A stretch of DNA of 56,596 nt. It comes from Myxococcales bacterium. GTDB taxonomy: Bacteria > Myxococcota > Polyangia > Nannocystales > Nannocystaceae. The notes beneath the pieces were generated by a model. It was not told the DNA's origin. It was given only the letters and a program-made list of their open reading frames with translations, and did no database searches. Positions within the stretch are counted from its first letter, which is position 1. The number at the start of each line of letters is the position of its first letter. Shown here piece by piece: positions 20,469-32,173 of the stretch. The stretch covers positions 1 through 56,596 of the forward strand of contig JAEUJW010000043.1 in NCBI GenBank assembly GCA_016793465.1. The letters are read 5' to 3'. The translations under genes were made by a program, and so were the position numbers.

Positions 20469-20474
20469 TAGCTT
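20469..20474 (+). promoter_or_regulatory. Candidate -10 hexamer TAGCTT before dnaE
   Basis: TAGCTT is seven bases before ATG 20482, and no Shine-Dalgarno sequence is present, in keeping with a leaderless dnaE transcript. It lies inside the 27-bp gap between two divergent genes. Confidence 0.4.
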
Positions 20475-20481
20475 CCGGGCC

Positions 20482-24144
<3,663 letters not shown>

Positions 24145-24153
24145 GGCGGGGCG

Positions 24154-25251
24154 CTACTTGCAGCCCGCGGCGGCGACCCTGGCCTGGTCGAGCGCCTCGG
24201 GCTTCGGTTTCCTGGCGGTGAACTGCTTCAGCGCCTCCCTGGCCGGCTTGCACTGCCTGGCGTCGGCGAGCGCGCCGATCTTGCGGATGTGGGCCGAGGC
24301 CAGCTCGGGCTTCAGCTCGAGCGCCCGGTCGAGCTTGGCGAGCGCGCCCTCGGGCCCGTCGAAGCGCCTCAGCTTGGCCAGCGCGGCGCCCCACTCGGAC
24401 CACACGATCGCCTGGTCCGGCAGGCGCGCCGCCAGGTCGGCGAGCGGGACCAGAGCCTCCTCCGCGCGGTCGAGTTTAATATAGGCGCGGGCCAGGCCGA
24501 GCTTGGCGTCGACGTCGTCGGGCTTCTTCTGCAGCGCCGCCGCGAACTCGAGCTGGGCCGCGGCCCACTCGTCCTTCTCCATCAGCACGTGGCCGAGCGT
24601 GCGCCGGACCTCGGCGTCGTCGGGGGCGCGCTGGGCCGCGGCCTTGGCGGTCAGCAGGGCGTCGCCCGTGCGGCCGGCCTTGCGGTGCAGCTCGGTCAGG
24701 GTGAAGAGGATGTCGACGTCCTCGGGCGCGAGCTTGTTGGCGGCCTCGAGCGCGCTGCGGGCCTCGGCGTCCTGGCCGAGGGCCATGCGCGCGCGCCCGA
24801 GGTTGTAGTGCGCGTCGGCGAAGTCGGGTTGCGCCGCGATCGCGGCCTCGAACGACTTCGCGGCCTCGGCGGCCCGCCCGGCGTCGAGGTCGATCGCCCC
24901 GATCGCGTTGAGGGCGGGGTGGTACGTCGGCTTGATCTTGAGGGCGGCCTGCCAGGCGGCGACGGCCTCGCCCGGGCGCGCGAGCTGCTCGAGCGCGATC
25001 CCGCGGGCGTACTGCAGATCGGGGTCGTCGGGGCGCCTGGCGGCCTCCTCGTCGAGCAGCTTCAAAGCGTCGGCCGCGCGCCCGGCCGCCATGAGCTCGC
25101 CGCTGCGTTCGACCGGCGGGCGCTCGGGCAGGGTGTCCTCGGTGGCCACGTCGTTCGGGGTCGCCACGTCGTGCTGGCTCTTGGGCGTGCAGGCGGCCAG
25201 CAGGACGGCCGTGAGGGCGCCGCGGACGGCGAAATGCAGGGACGGGGCCAT
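24154..25251 (-). CDS. TPR-repeat lipoprotein
   Basis: The 365-residue protein has the signal MAPSLHFAVRGALTAVLLAAC, a lipobox with Cys at 21. Residues about 50-345 form eight or nine tetratricopeptide repeats, for example ADALKLLDEEAARRPDDPDL, then YARGIALEQLARPGEAVAAW and FADAHYNLGRARMALGQDAE. It would be a periplasmic, lipid-anchored protein-protein scaffold; similar lipoproteins assist pilus, secretion or outer-membrane complexes, but no partner is evident here. The A+T run at 24475-24483 gives the unusual codons TAT ATT AAA. TAGACT lies eight bases before the ATG. It is divergent from the small barrel gene (122-bp gap). Confidence 0.85.
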   Translation of the reverse strand: MAPSLHFAVRGALTAVLLAACTPKSQHDVATPNDVATEDTLPERPPVERSGELMAAGRAADALKLLDEEAARRPDDPDLQYARGIALEQLARPGEAVAAWQAALKIKPTYHPALNAIGAIDLDAGRAAEAAKSFEAAIAAQPDFADAHYNLGRARMALGQDAEARSALEAANKLAPEDVDILFTLTELHRKAGRTGDALLTAKAAAQRAPDDAEVRRTLGHVLMEKDEWAAAQLEFAAALQKKPDDVDAKLGLARAYIKLDRAEEALVPLADLAARLPDQAIVWSEWGAALAKLRRFDGPEGALAKLDRALELKPELASAHIRKIGALADARQCKPAREALKQFTARKPKPEALDQARVAAAGCK

Positions 25252-25259
25252 GGGCGGGC

Positions 25260-25265
25260 AGTCTA
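25260..25265 (-). promoter_or_regulatory. Candidate -10 hexamer TAGACT
   Basis: TAGACT on the minus strand ends eight bases before ATG 25251 of the TPR lipoprotein, so the transcript would be leaderless or nearly so. Confidence 0.4.
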
Positions 25266-25373
25266 CCCCGATTCGCCGCCGGCCCGCGACGCGCGGGCCC
25301 GACGATCGCGGGCGCCCGGCCGCGCGGACGCGGCGTTTGCCTCGCGTCGGCCGATCGCGCATAGACGATCGCC

Positions 25374-26045
25374 ATGCGTGGAGCCCTCGTCGTCGCCCTG
25401 TCCGCCCTCGCCTTCGTCGCCCTCGCCCCGCGGTCGTCCGCTGCCGCCGACGTCAAGCGCAGGGGCGGGCAGTTCGAGGGTCTGTTCGGCGTGTCCGCCT
25501 GCATCCCCGGCAGGGCGGAGTGCAAGTCGGAGGCCGACGTCGTCGGGCGCACCGGGCCGTCGTTCGGCATGGGCTTCACGCTCGGCTTCCGTCCGCTCCG
25601 CTCCCTGCTGATCGGCGGCGCCTACAACGTCGGGTTCTTCAACGCCAACTACCTGACCGGCAACGCGGACACCTACAAGCTGGCCTATCAGAACAGCCTG
25701 TTCGGGGTGATCCGGGCGATCCTCCCGATCTGGCGGGTCGACCTCGGCCTCGAGCTCGCGCCCGGCTGGTCGCGTCAGGCCTTCAAGCTGCGCGACGGCG
25801 CCGGCTACGACGACGCGACCAAGGAGTACTCGCAGGGCTTCGCCCTCAAGCTCGCGCCGGTGGTCGACTTCTACATCACCCGCCACCTGTTCATCGGCGC
25901 CAAGGTCGACTTCATCTTCAACTTCCACCGCCAGGTCTGCCGCGAGTTCATGGGCGGCAGCCGCACCTGCTTCGACAAGTCCGACAAGAACCAGGCCTCG
26001 GTCCACCAGCTGATCGCCGGCTTCCACGTCGGCGCGACGTTCTGA
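25374..26045 (+). CDS. Small outer-membrane beta-barrel protein
   Basis: The 223-residue protein has a classic signal peptide (MRGALVVALSALAFVALAPRSSAAA). The mature part is a series of amphipathic strands (SFGMGFTLGFRPL, SLLIGGAYNVGFFNANY, WRVDLGLELAPGW, FIGAKVDFIFNFH) and ends GFHVGATF with a C-terminal Phe, as expected for BAM substrates. Four cysteines are present, two of them in a loop, and may pair. It is most like 8-10-stranded OmpA/OmpW-size barrels; no specific family is recognised. A strong hairpin follows the stop codon. Confidence 0.8.
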   Translation: MRGALVVALSALAFVALAPRSSAAADVKRRGGQFEGLFGVSACIPGRAECKSEADVVGRTGPSFGMGFTLGFRPLRSLLIGGAYNVGFFNANYLTGNADTYKLAYQNSLFGVIRAILPIWRVDLGLELAPGWSRQAFKLRDGAGYDDATKEYSQGFALKLAPVVDFYITRHLFIGAKVDFIFNFHRQVCREFMGGSRTCFDKSDKNQASVHQLIAGFHVGATF

Positions 26046-26064
26046 GCCGGCCGCGGTCGCGACG

Positions 26065-26097
26065 AGAGGCGCACGGGCTTCGGCCGCGTGCGCCTCT
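26065..26097. terminator. Inverted-repeat terminator between convergent genes
   Basis: Ten-base arms AGAGGCGCAC and GTGCGCCTCT match perfectly around a 13-base loop. They lie 20 bases past one stop codon and 21 bases from the opposing one, so the hairpin could act for both genes. Only a short T-run (TTT) is present. Confidence 0.7.
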
Positions 26098-26117
26098 TTC
26101 GTGCGGCGACCTCGCGC

Positions 26118-26819
26118 CTACTTCTTGGTCGGCGGGTTGGTCGGCGGGGTCGGGGCGACCTTGCCGGGCGGGGGGGTCGTGGTCGCCGGCGGGGTCGTGG
26201 TCTTGGTCGGCGGGGCGCCGGTCGCGGGCGGGGTGCCGGTCGCCGGCGGAGTGCCGACCTTGGTCGGCGGGGTGCCGGTCGCGGGCGGGGTGCCGGTCGC
26301 CGGGACGCCGGTCGCGGGCCTGGTCAGCGCCTCGACCTCGGCCTCATCTGAACAGGTGAGCAAGCAGGTCTGGCGGTTGGTCGCGTTGAGCGTCTTGTCG
26401 TCGTAGCAGGCGGTCACGCAGCCGCGCAGGGTCTGCCAGGTCTGCTTGTAGGTCGCCTTGGCCGCGTCGTCGGTCAGCGTGTCCATGCCGGTCTCGGCGA
26501 GGGCGTCGCAGTCGAGCTTGCAGGTCTCGCGGTTGGTGGCGTTGCCGTGGCCGCGGAAGCAGTCGCTGTAGCACTTGTTGTAGGCGACGATCGCCTCGGC
26601 GGGGTTCTTGAACTTCTGCGGCAGCGCGGCGTCCGCGGGCGCGTCGACCTTGGTGTCGCCGGTCTTGGTGTCGCCGGTCTTCCCGGGCGGGGCGGTGGTC
26701 GCGGTGTCCTTGCGGGTCTCGCCGGCGTCGTCGCAGCCCAGCGGGGCCGCAGCCGCCAGCAGGCCGAAGAGGATGGCCGACACGGTGAGGGAGGGCCGTG
26801 ACTTCTGAGTCCGGGTCAT
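26118..26819 (-). CDS. Lipoprotein with paired CxxxC/NATNR repeats and Pro-Thr tail
   Basis: The 233-residue protein has a signal ending LLAAAAPLGC (Cys near 29). After a Lys/Thr/Asp linker, residues about 75-155 contain two copies of one module: CYSDCFRGHGNATNRETCKLDC and CVTACYDDKTLNATNRQTCLLTC differ in detail but share CxxxC, then NATNRxTCxxxC. Two CxxxC pairs on neighbouring helices suggest a helical hairpin stapled by two disulfides. The C-terminal 70 residues are degenerate PPATGTPP/PPTK repeats ending in Lys-Lys, probably an extended segment that may cross or bind the wall. I do not recognise the family. TATAGT stands seven bases before the ATG, with TTCGCA 18 bases further upstream. 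Confidence 0.75.
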   Translation of the reverse strand: MTRTQKSRPSLTVSAILFGLLAAAAPLGCDDAGETRKDTATTAPPGKTGDTKTGDTKVDAPADAALPQKFKNPAEAIVAYNKCYSDCFRGHGNATNRETCKLDCDALAETGMDTLTDDAAKATYKQTWQTLRGCVTACYDDKTLNATNRQTCLLTCSDEAEVEALTRPATGVPATGTPPATGTPPTKVGTPPATGTPPATGAPPTKTTTPPATTTPPPGKVAPTPPTNPPTKK

Positions 26820-26826
26820 GGGCGCG

Positions 26827-26856
26827 ACTATATTCGATGACGCGCGGGCGTGCGAA
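26827..26856 (-). promoter_or_regulatory. Strong candidate leaderless promoter TTCGCA-18-TATAGT
   Basis: On the minus strand TATAGT (26827-26832) is seven bases before ATG 26819, and TTCGCA (26851-26856) is 18 bases upstream of it. The predicted +1 falls on the start codon. Confidence 0.55.
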
Positions 26857-26860
26857 TCAT

Positions 26861-26890
26861 TTGACAGTCGGGCGCCCCTCGGGCCACGAT
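26861..26890 (+). promoter_or_regulatory. Candidate promoter TTGACA-18-CACGAT for the FHA-ABC gene
   Basis: A perfect TTGACA (26861-26866) is followed after 18 bases by CACGAT (26885-26890). A leader of about 50 bases to ATG 26948 would result. It is back to back with the leaderless promoter of the CxxxC-repeat lipoprotein gene. Confidence 0.4.
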
Positions 26891-26947
26891 CTCGCGCCTT
26901 TGCCGGCAGACCAAGGAGATCGGGCAGCCAAGGCCGCCGAGAGTGAC

Positions 26948-29527
26948 ATGACCTGGGCGCTGCACGTCCAGGGCGCTCGTCTCATCGTGCGTGAAGGCGA
27001 CGGCGCGCCGCTCCAGATCCCGCTCGAACGGCGGCCTATCACCCTCGGGCGGGCCAGCGACAACGACATCGTCGTGCGCGCCGAGTTCGTCGCGGCCTAC
27101 CACGCCCGCATCGAGCCGGTCGGTCAGGACTTCCGCATCGTCGACCTCGGAGGCGCGTGCGGCATTCTCTTCGGCGGGCAGCACGTCGGCACGCACAACC
27201 TTCGCCACGGCGACGTCATTCGCATCGGCGATCCCCTGACCGGCAGCTTCGTGACGCTGGCCTACCAGCGGCGTCAGCAGACGATGGCCCCCCAGGCCTC
27301 GCCGGCCGAGCCGATCCAGCTCGACCGCCCGGTCTCGACGCTCGGTCGCGAGGGCTGCACGCTCGACCTGCCGAGCCCGCTGGTCTCGCGCGTGCACGCC
27401 GAGGTGCGCAAGCTGCCCGGCGGCGGCCACGAGATCCGCGACCTCGGCAGCACGAACGGCACGTTCGTCGGCGGCGACCGCATCAAGGCCCGCAAGCTCG
27501 AGCCGGGCCAGCTGATCACGATCGGCCCGTTCAAGCTGGCCTACAACGGCACCTCGCTGGTCCCGTTCGACCAGCGCGGCCAGCTCACCATCGAGGCCCG
27601 CGACCTCGTGCGCACGGTCTCGGGCGGGCGCACGATCCTCCAGCAGATGTCGCTGGTGATCCAGCCGCGCGAGTTCGTGGCGATCGTCGGCGGCTCGGGG
27701 GCGGGCAAGAGCACCCTGCTCGGCGCGCTCTCGGGGTTCGCCCGCGCCTCGGCCGGCGAGGTCCGCGTCAACGGCGACGACTACTACGCCAACTTCGACG
27801 CCTACCGCGGCGTGCTCGGCTACGTCCCGCAGTACGACATCCTGCACGCCCGCCTGCGCGTCGACCAGGCCCTGAAGTACAGCGCCGAGCTGCGCCTGCC
27901 CGCCGACACCGCCGACTCGGAGATCGAGGCCCGCGTGGCCCGCGTGCTCGCCGACGTCGAGATGACGGCGCACCGCGACAAGTTCATCTACCAGCTGTCG
28001 GGCGGCCAGCGTAAGCGCGTGTCGATCGCCGCCGAGCTGCTCGCCGACCCCGCCCTCTTCTTCCTGGACGAGCCGACCAGCGGCCTCGACCCCGGCCTCG
28101 AGAAGAAGATGATGTACACGCTGCGGCGCCTGGCCGACGCCGGGCGCACGGTGGTGATGGTCACCCACGCGACCGCCAACATCACCCAGTGCGACCACGT
28201 GCTGTTCATGGCCGAGGGCCGCATGGTGTTCTTCGGCCCGCCGCGCGAGGCCCTGCGCATGTTCGGGGTCGCGGGCGGCGACTTCGCCGACATCTACACC
28301 AAGCTCGAGGGCGTGGCGGCCCCGGAGAACCCGCTGGTCGAGCGCGAGCTGCGGCGCGAGTACGACATCAGCATGGACGGGCGGGCCGCCGGGTCCCCGG
28401 CGCCGACGCTGGCCGAGCTGTGGGCGCTGCGGTTCGTGCGCTCGGAGCCGTTTAGCCGCTTCGTGTTCGACCGCCTGCACAAGGCCCCGCCGAAGATCGC
28501 CAGCGACGCCCAGGGCTCGAAGCGGTGGAGCCAGCTCAACGACCCCGGGGCGACGTCGACGTCGCTGGCGGCGACGTCGCTGGCCGCCAAGATCGTGCTG
28601 GCCGACGAGCCGCAGGTCCGCCCGGCCGCGGCCGCGGTCTCGCGCGGGCGCCAGTTCGGCATCCTCACCCGCCGCTACCTCCGGCTCATGCTCGGCGACC
28701 GCCGCACGCTGCTGATCCTGCTCATGCAGGCGCCGATCATCGCCGGCATCCTGCTGCTGGTCGCCAGGGTGGACGCGCTGATCAACGTCAACGCCTCGCA
28801 CGGCCGCCTGGTCCTGTTCCTCCTCGCCCTGGTCGCGGTGTGGTTCGGGATCCTCAACAGCGCCCGCGAGATCACCAAGGAGCAGGCCATCTACCGCCGC
28901 GAGCGCCTGGCCTCGCTGCGCATCGGCCCGTACGTGCTCAGCAAGGTGTGCGTGCTGGCGCTGCTGTGCCTGGTCCAGAGCGTGCTGCTGCTGGCGATCC
29001 TCGCCATCAAGGTCGACTTCTCGCCCGACGTGGCCGAGTTCACCAGGGACGGGCCGGTCCACTACATGCGCGGCGAGTTCCTCGGGCCGTTCGGCTTCGT
29101 GCTCAGCCTCGGCATCACGACCTTCCTGACGTCGCTGACCGGGCTCGGGCTCGGGCTGCTGCTGTCGAGCGCGGCCTCCTCGTCCGACCGCGCGATGAGC
29201 GTCATCCCGCTCGCGCTGGTCCCCCAGATCGTGTTCGCCCTGGCCCTCATGCCGCTGCCGCAGGCCGGCGCGTGGATCTCGTACGTGACGAGCAGCCGCT
29301 ACGCGATGGAGGCGTTCGGCTCGCTCGCGCGGCTGCCGATCCCCCGCGACTACTCGCAGTGCGAGATCCCCGGCCGCCCGAGCACCTGCGAGATCTACCC
29401 GACCGTCAGCTACGAGCCGTCGACCGAGCACATCCTCACCCAGTGGGGCCTGCTCGCCGGCTACACGATCGTCTGCCTGCTGCTCGCCGCCTACGTGCTG
29501 GCCCGCCGCGACCGCGAACGCACATGA
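26948..29527 (+). CDS. FHA-FHA-ABC transporter fusion (ABCG-like half-transporter)
   Basis: The 859-residue protein starts MTWALHVQGARL. Two forkhead-associated domains lie at about 10-100 and 115-205, with the phosphothreonine-binding signatures ITLGRASDNDIVV and STLGREGCTLDLPSPLVSR followed by DLGSTNGTFVGG. The ATPase (about 215-440) has Walker A GGSGAGKST (about 248), signature LSGGQRKR (about 350) and Walker B ALFFLDEPTSGLDPG. After a linker, residues about 640-855 form an ABC-2-type domain with six hydrophobic segments. The order ATPase-then-membrane is that of ABCG/White half-transporters, which dimerise to export lipids or hydrophobic compounds. The FHA domains imply control by Ser/Thr kinases, of which three are in this window. 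The stop codon overlaps the next start (ATGA). Confidence 0.92.
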   Translation: MTWALHVQGARLIVREGDGAPLQIPLERRPITLGRASDNDIVVRAEFVAAYHARIEPVGQDFRIVDLGGACGILFGGQHVGTHNLRHGDVIRIGDPLTGSFVTLAYQRRQQTMAPQASPAEPIQLDRPVSTLGREGCTLDLPSPLVSRVHAEVRKLPGGGHEIRDLGSTNGTFVGGDRIKARKLEPGQLITIGPFKLAYNGTSLVPFDQRGQLTIEARDLVRTVSGGRTILQQMSLVIQPREFVAIVGGSGAGKSTLLGALSGFARASAGEVRVNGDDYYANFDAYRGVLGYVPQYDILHARLRVDQALKYSAELRLPADTADSEIEARVARVLADVEMTAHRDKFIYQLSGGQRKRVSIAAELLADPALFFLDEPTSGLDPGLEKKMMYTLRRLADAGRTVVMVTHATANITQCDHVLFMAEGRMVFFGPPREALRMFGVAGGDFADIYTKLEGVAAPENPLVERELRREYDISMDGRAAGSPAPTLAELWALRFVRSEPFSRFVFDRLHKAPPKIASDAQGSKRWSQLNDPGATSTSLAATSLAAKIVLADEPQVRPAAAAVSRGRQFGILTRRYLRLMLGDRRTLLILLMQAPIIAGILLLVARVDALINVNASHGRLVLFLLALVAVWFGILNSAREITKEQAIYRRERLASLRIGPYVLSKVCVLALLCLVQSVLLLAILAIKVDFSPDVAEFTRDGPVHYMRGEFLGPFGFVLSLGITTFLTSLTGLGLGLLLSSAASSSDRAMSVIPLALVPQIVFALALMPLPQAGAWISYVTSSRYAMEAFGSLARLPIPRDYSQCEIPGRPSTCEIYPTVSYEPSTEHILTQWGLLAGYTIVCLLLAAYVLARRDRERT

Positions 29528-30732
29528 CGGCGCGGCGCACACGGGCCCCGCTGCGCGCGCTCGCCGAGCCCGCGCCGGCGCCCGCGCCCAGGCTCGAGGT
29601 GGTCGAGCGCCTGGCCCCGGGGACAGGTCCCGCGGGCGGCCGGCTGATCCACGCGCGCGACAACCTCGCGGCCCTGCACGCGCTCGCTGGCGAGGGCGTG
29701 GTCGTCGACCTCGTCTACCTCGACCCGCCGTACATGGCCGGCAGCGACCGCGTGCTGGCGGCGCCCGGCGATCCGCTGGCGTACCGCGACACCTGGCCGG
29801 GCGGGCGCGGCGAGTACCTCGAGATGCTGCGCGCGCGCGTGCTGGCGATCCGCGGGCTGCTGGCGCGCACCGCCAACCTGGTGCTCCACCTCGACTGGCA
29901 CGCGGTCCACTACGCGAAGGTGCTGCTCGACGAGCTGCTCGGCGTCGGCAACTTCCGCAACGAGATCATCTGGCGGCGGGCCAACGCGCACAACGACCCG
30001 GCGCGCTTCGGGGTGATCACCGACACGCTGCTGCTCTACGGCGCCGGCCCGAGGCCGTACTGGGCCGACGTGCACGTGCCGTACACGCCGGAGTACATCA
30101 AGTCGCACTGGCGCCGCCGCGACGACCGCGGGCCCTACCGCCTGGTCCCGCTCGACGCCCCGCGCCACGGCGACGGCGGCCAGCTGGTGTACGCGTGGAG
30201 GGGCAAGCTGCCGGCCGCGACGCGCACGTGGGCGGTCGTGCGCGAGACCATGGAGGCGCTCGAGCGCGAGGGCCGGATCGCCTACACGGCCGCGGGCACG
30301 CCGAACCTGAAGCGCTACCTCGACGAGTCGCCGGGCCTGCGCGCGCAGAACCTGTGGGACGACATCCCGCCGGTCAACCCGATGGCGCGCGAGCGCCTCG
30401 GCTATCCCACGCAGAAGCCGGTCGCGCTGCTCGAGCGCATCGTGAGCGCGACGTGTCCGCCGGACGGGCTGGTGCTCGACCCGTTCCACGGCTCGGGCAC
30501 CACCGCCGAGGCCGCCGAACGGCTCGGGCGCCGCTGGATCGGCGTCGACAGCAACCCCGACGCCGTCCGCATGGCCCGCGACCGCCTGCTCGCGCTGCAC
30601 GGCAAGCCCGGGCGCGGCCCGCAGGCGGCCCGCTACGACGACTGCGAGGCGTGCGGCCGGGTGACCCGCCGCGTCCGCCACGCCAAGGCGCCGCCGCTGC
30701 AGGTGCGACCGTTCACGGTAGAGCGCGTGTGA
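29524..30732 (+). CDS. Solitary site-specific DNA methyltransferase (N6-adenine/N4-cytosine type)
   Basis: The 402-residue protein carries the catalytic motif DPPY (about 67, in VYLDPPYMAGSD), then a target-recognition stretch (about 140-300), then the SAM-binding motif DPFHGSGTT (about 319) and IGVDSN. This is the beta-class order shared by many phage- and chromosome-borne amino-methyltransferases. QNLWDDIPPVNP and GYPTQKP are also typical of the family. No restriction endonuclease is adjacent, so it is probably regulatory or orphan. The extra tail has a CEACGR pair of cysteines. Translation is coupled to the FHA-ABC gene by ATGA overlap, an unusual partner. A fragment of the dispersed palindrome (29619-29631) is read through as LAPGTGP. 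Confidence 0.9.
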   Translation: MTARRTRAPLRALAEPAPAPAPRLEVVERLAPGTGPAGGRLIHARDNLAALHALAGEGVVVDLVYLDPPYMAGSDRVLAAPGDPLAYRDTWPGGRGEYLEMLRARVLAIRGLLARTANLVLHLDWHAVHYAKVLLDELLGVGNFRNEIIWRRANAHNDPARFGVITDTLLLYGAGPRPYWADVHVPYTPEYIKSHWRRRDDRGPYRLVPLDAPRHGDGGQLVYAWRGKLPAATRTWAVVRETMEALEREGRIAYTAAGTPNLKRYLDESPGLRAQNLWDDIPPVNPMARERLGYPTQKPVALLERIVSATCPPDGLVLDPFHGSGTTAEAAERLGRRWIGVDSNPDAVRMARDRLLALHGKPGRGPQAARYDDCEACGRVTRRVRHAKAPPLQVRPFTVERV

Positions 30733-30817
30733 AGCGAGAGCGCCCGGGGCAGGGCAGGCACAAAAACCAGGAGTGGCTCCCGGGCCGTGCAGGCGCAGGC
30801 GGTTGAACGATCGTCCG

Positions 30818-31471
30818 TCAACGACGGCGGCGCACGAGGCCCGCGATCATCACCAACCATGGCAGCGAAGACGCGCGGTCGGTCTGCGTGCAGTTGCAGC
30901 TCGACTTGCCGCCGTCGCCGTCGCTGTCGCCGCCCGACGAGCCGTCGCCGGTGACCGGGCCCGAGGCGCCGCCGGTCGGACCGGTGTCGTCGCCGGTGCC
31001 GGTCGCGCTGGCGCCACCGGTGCCGGTCGCGCTGGCGCCACCGGTGCTGCCGGCGGAGCCGCCGGTCGGTTCGCCGGTGGTCGCCTCGATCGGGGGCAGG
31101 CACTGCTTCTTGGCCTGGCAGGTCGCGCCTGCGACGTCGCAGCCGTTGTCCGGCGTGCACGCGCCCTCGTAGGTCTCGACCGGCGAGGGCTCGGGTTCGC
31201 CGCCCTGGCAGTTGATCGTGCCGAAGCAGGCGGTCACGTCCTGGCAGGTCCAGCCGCCGCCGCACTCGCTGTCGTCGGCGCACAGCGCGGGCTTGCAGAA
31301 CGGACCGCCGTGGCACACCTCGGGCGAGGCGCCGGTCGCACACGCGGGCGGCGGGTCGCCGACGACGTCGGCGCGCGCGAGGCCCGGGGCGGCGAGCGCG
31401 ACGAGCAGGGCGAGGCCCGATCCGAGGGTGTTTAATAAGCAGCGAAAGGGAAGGCGTGGAACCGTGCGCAT
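30818..31471 (-). CDS. Secreted cysteine-rich protein with MYXO-CTERM-like tail
   Basis: The 217-residue protein has a signal peptide (LGSGLALLVALAAPGLARA). The mature part holds cysteine segments (PPACATGASPEVCHGGPFC, then CADDSECGGGWTCQDVTAC and CTPDNGCDVAGATCQAKKQC) of the same general type as the repeat lipoprotein at the left edge. A Gly/Ser/Thr/Asp linker includes a duplicated GGASATGT unit (24-bp tandem copy). The end is SCNC, a short hydrophobic stretch (LPWLVMIAGLV) and RRRR, a compact MYXO-CTERM-like sorting signal. TACCGT is nine bases upstream of the ATG. It is convergent with the methyltransferase and divergent from the ECF sigma gene. TTA TTA leucine codons near residue 12 are rare for this genome. 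Confidence 0.8.
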   Translation of the reverse strand: MRTVPRLPFRCLLNTLGSGLALLVALAAPGLARADVVGDPPPACATGASPEVCHGGPFCKPALCADDSECGGGWTCQDVTACFGTINCQGGEPEPSPVETYEGACTPDNGCDVAGATCQAKKQCLPPIEATTGEPTGGSAGSTGGASATGTGGASATGTGDDTGPTGGASGPVTGDGSSGGDSDGDGGKSSCNCTQTDRASSLPWLVMIAGLVRRRR

Positions 31472-31480
31472 GATCCCCGG

Positions 31481-31486
31481 ACGGTA
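31481..31486 (-). promoter_or_regulatory. Candidate -10 hexamer TACCGT
   Basis: TACCGT on the minus strand ends nine bases before ATG 31471 of the MYXO-CTERM-like protein, making a leaderless or two-base-leader transcript possible. Confidence 0.35.
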
Positions 31487-31585
31487 TCATCCGCGCCGGT
31501 CCGTCGGCGACGGCCCGCGCGGCCGCCGAAAAATTGCCGTGAGGCTGTCACCTTCGCCAAGCTGGCCCGTAGAGGCCCGTACGCG

Positions 31586-32173
31586 ATGTCGCTCCTCGCC
31601 CCGCTGCGTGACGAGATCCAGGCCCGCCGGGTCGCGCGGGCGCGTGAGGGCGACGCGGCGGCCTTCCGCGCCCTGTACCGCGAGCTCCACCCGACCGTCG
31701 CGGCGTTCGTCGGTCGACGGGTGCGGGTCAGGGCCGACGCCGAGGACCTGGTGTCGCGGGTGTTCTTCGCCTTCTTGAAGAATTTGCCGAGCTACGAGCG
31801 CTCCCGCGGCAGCGTGCAGGCGTGGGTGCTGACCATCGCTCGCAACGCGATCGTCGACCACGTGCGGGCGCGGCGGGCCGCGGTGCCGCTCGACGCGGTG
31901 GTCGAGGTCCTGCCCGGCGCCGGCGACCTGCTCGGCGAGCTGCTGACGCGCGAGCGCCACGGCCAGCTCGCCGCGCTGATCGCCGCCCAGCCGGCCGAGG
32001 TGCGCGAGCTGCTGGCGCTGCGCTTCGCCGACGGGCTGCGCCACGCCGAGATCGCGGCGATGCTCGGGCTCAGCGAGGCCGCGGTCAAGCAGCGGGTGTC
32101 GCGGGCGCTGCGCGAGCTGAGGGCCCGCATGCGACCGATCGCCGACAAGGGGGAGGCCGACTATGTGGTTTGA
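31586..32173 (+). CDS. ECF-type RNA polymerase sigma factor
   Basis: The 195-residue protein has region 2 (about 25-95: FRALYRELHPTVAAFVGRRV, AEDLVSRVFFAFLKNL, GSVQAWVLTIARNAIVDHVR) and region 4 (about 130-185: QPAEVRELLALRFADGL, then HAEIAAMLGLSEAAVKQRVS). Region 3 is absent, as in all ECF factors. It recruits RNA polymerase to a dedicated promoter set, usually for envelope or stress responses. The downstream gene overlaps it by 11 bases and encodes a one-pass membrane protein, the place where an anti-sigma factor is usual. No conserved ECF promoter is evident upstream by eye. Confidence 0.93.
   Translation: MSLLAPLRDEIQARRVARAREGDAAAFRALYRELHPTVAAFVGRRVRVRADAEDLVSRVFFAFLKNLPSYERSRGSVQAWVLTIARNAIVDHVRARRAAVPLDAVVEVLPGAGDLLGELLTRERHGQLAALIAAQPAEVRELLALRFADGLRHAEIAAMLGLSEAAVKQRVSRALRELRARMRPIADKGEADYVV

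Noticed and set aside
29524..31471. A restriction-modification system around the DNA methyltransferase
   Set aside because: Neighbours are an ABC transporter and a secreted MYXO-CTERM-like protein; no endonuclease, specificity or helicase gene is present.
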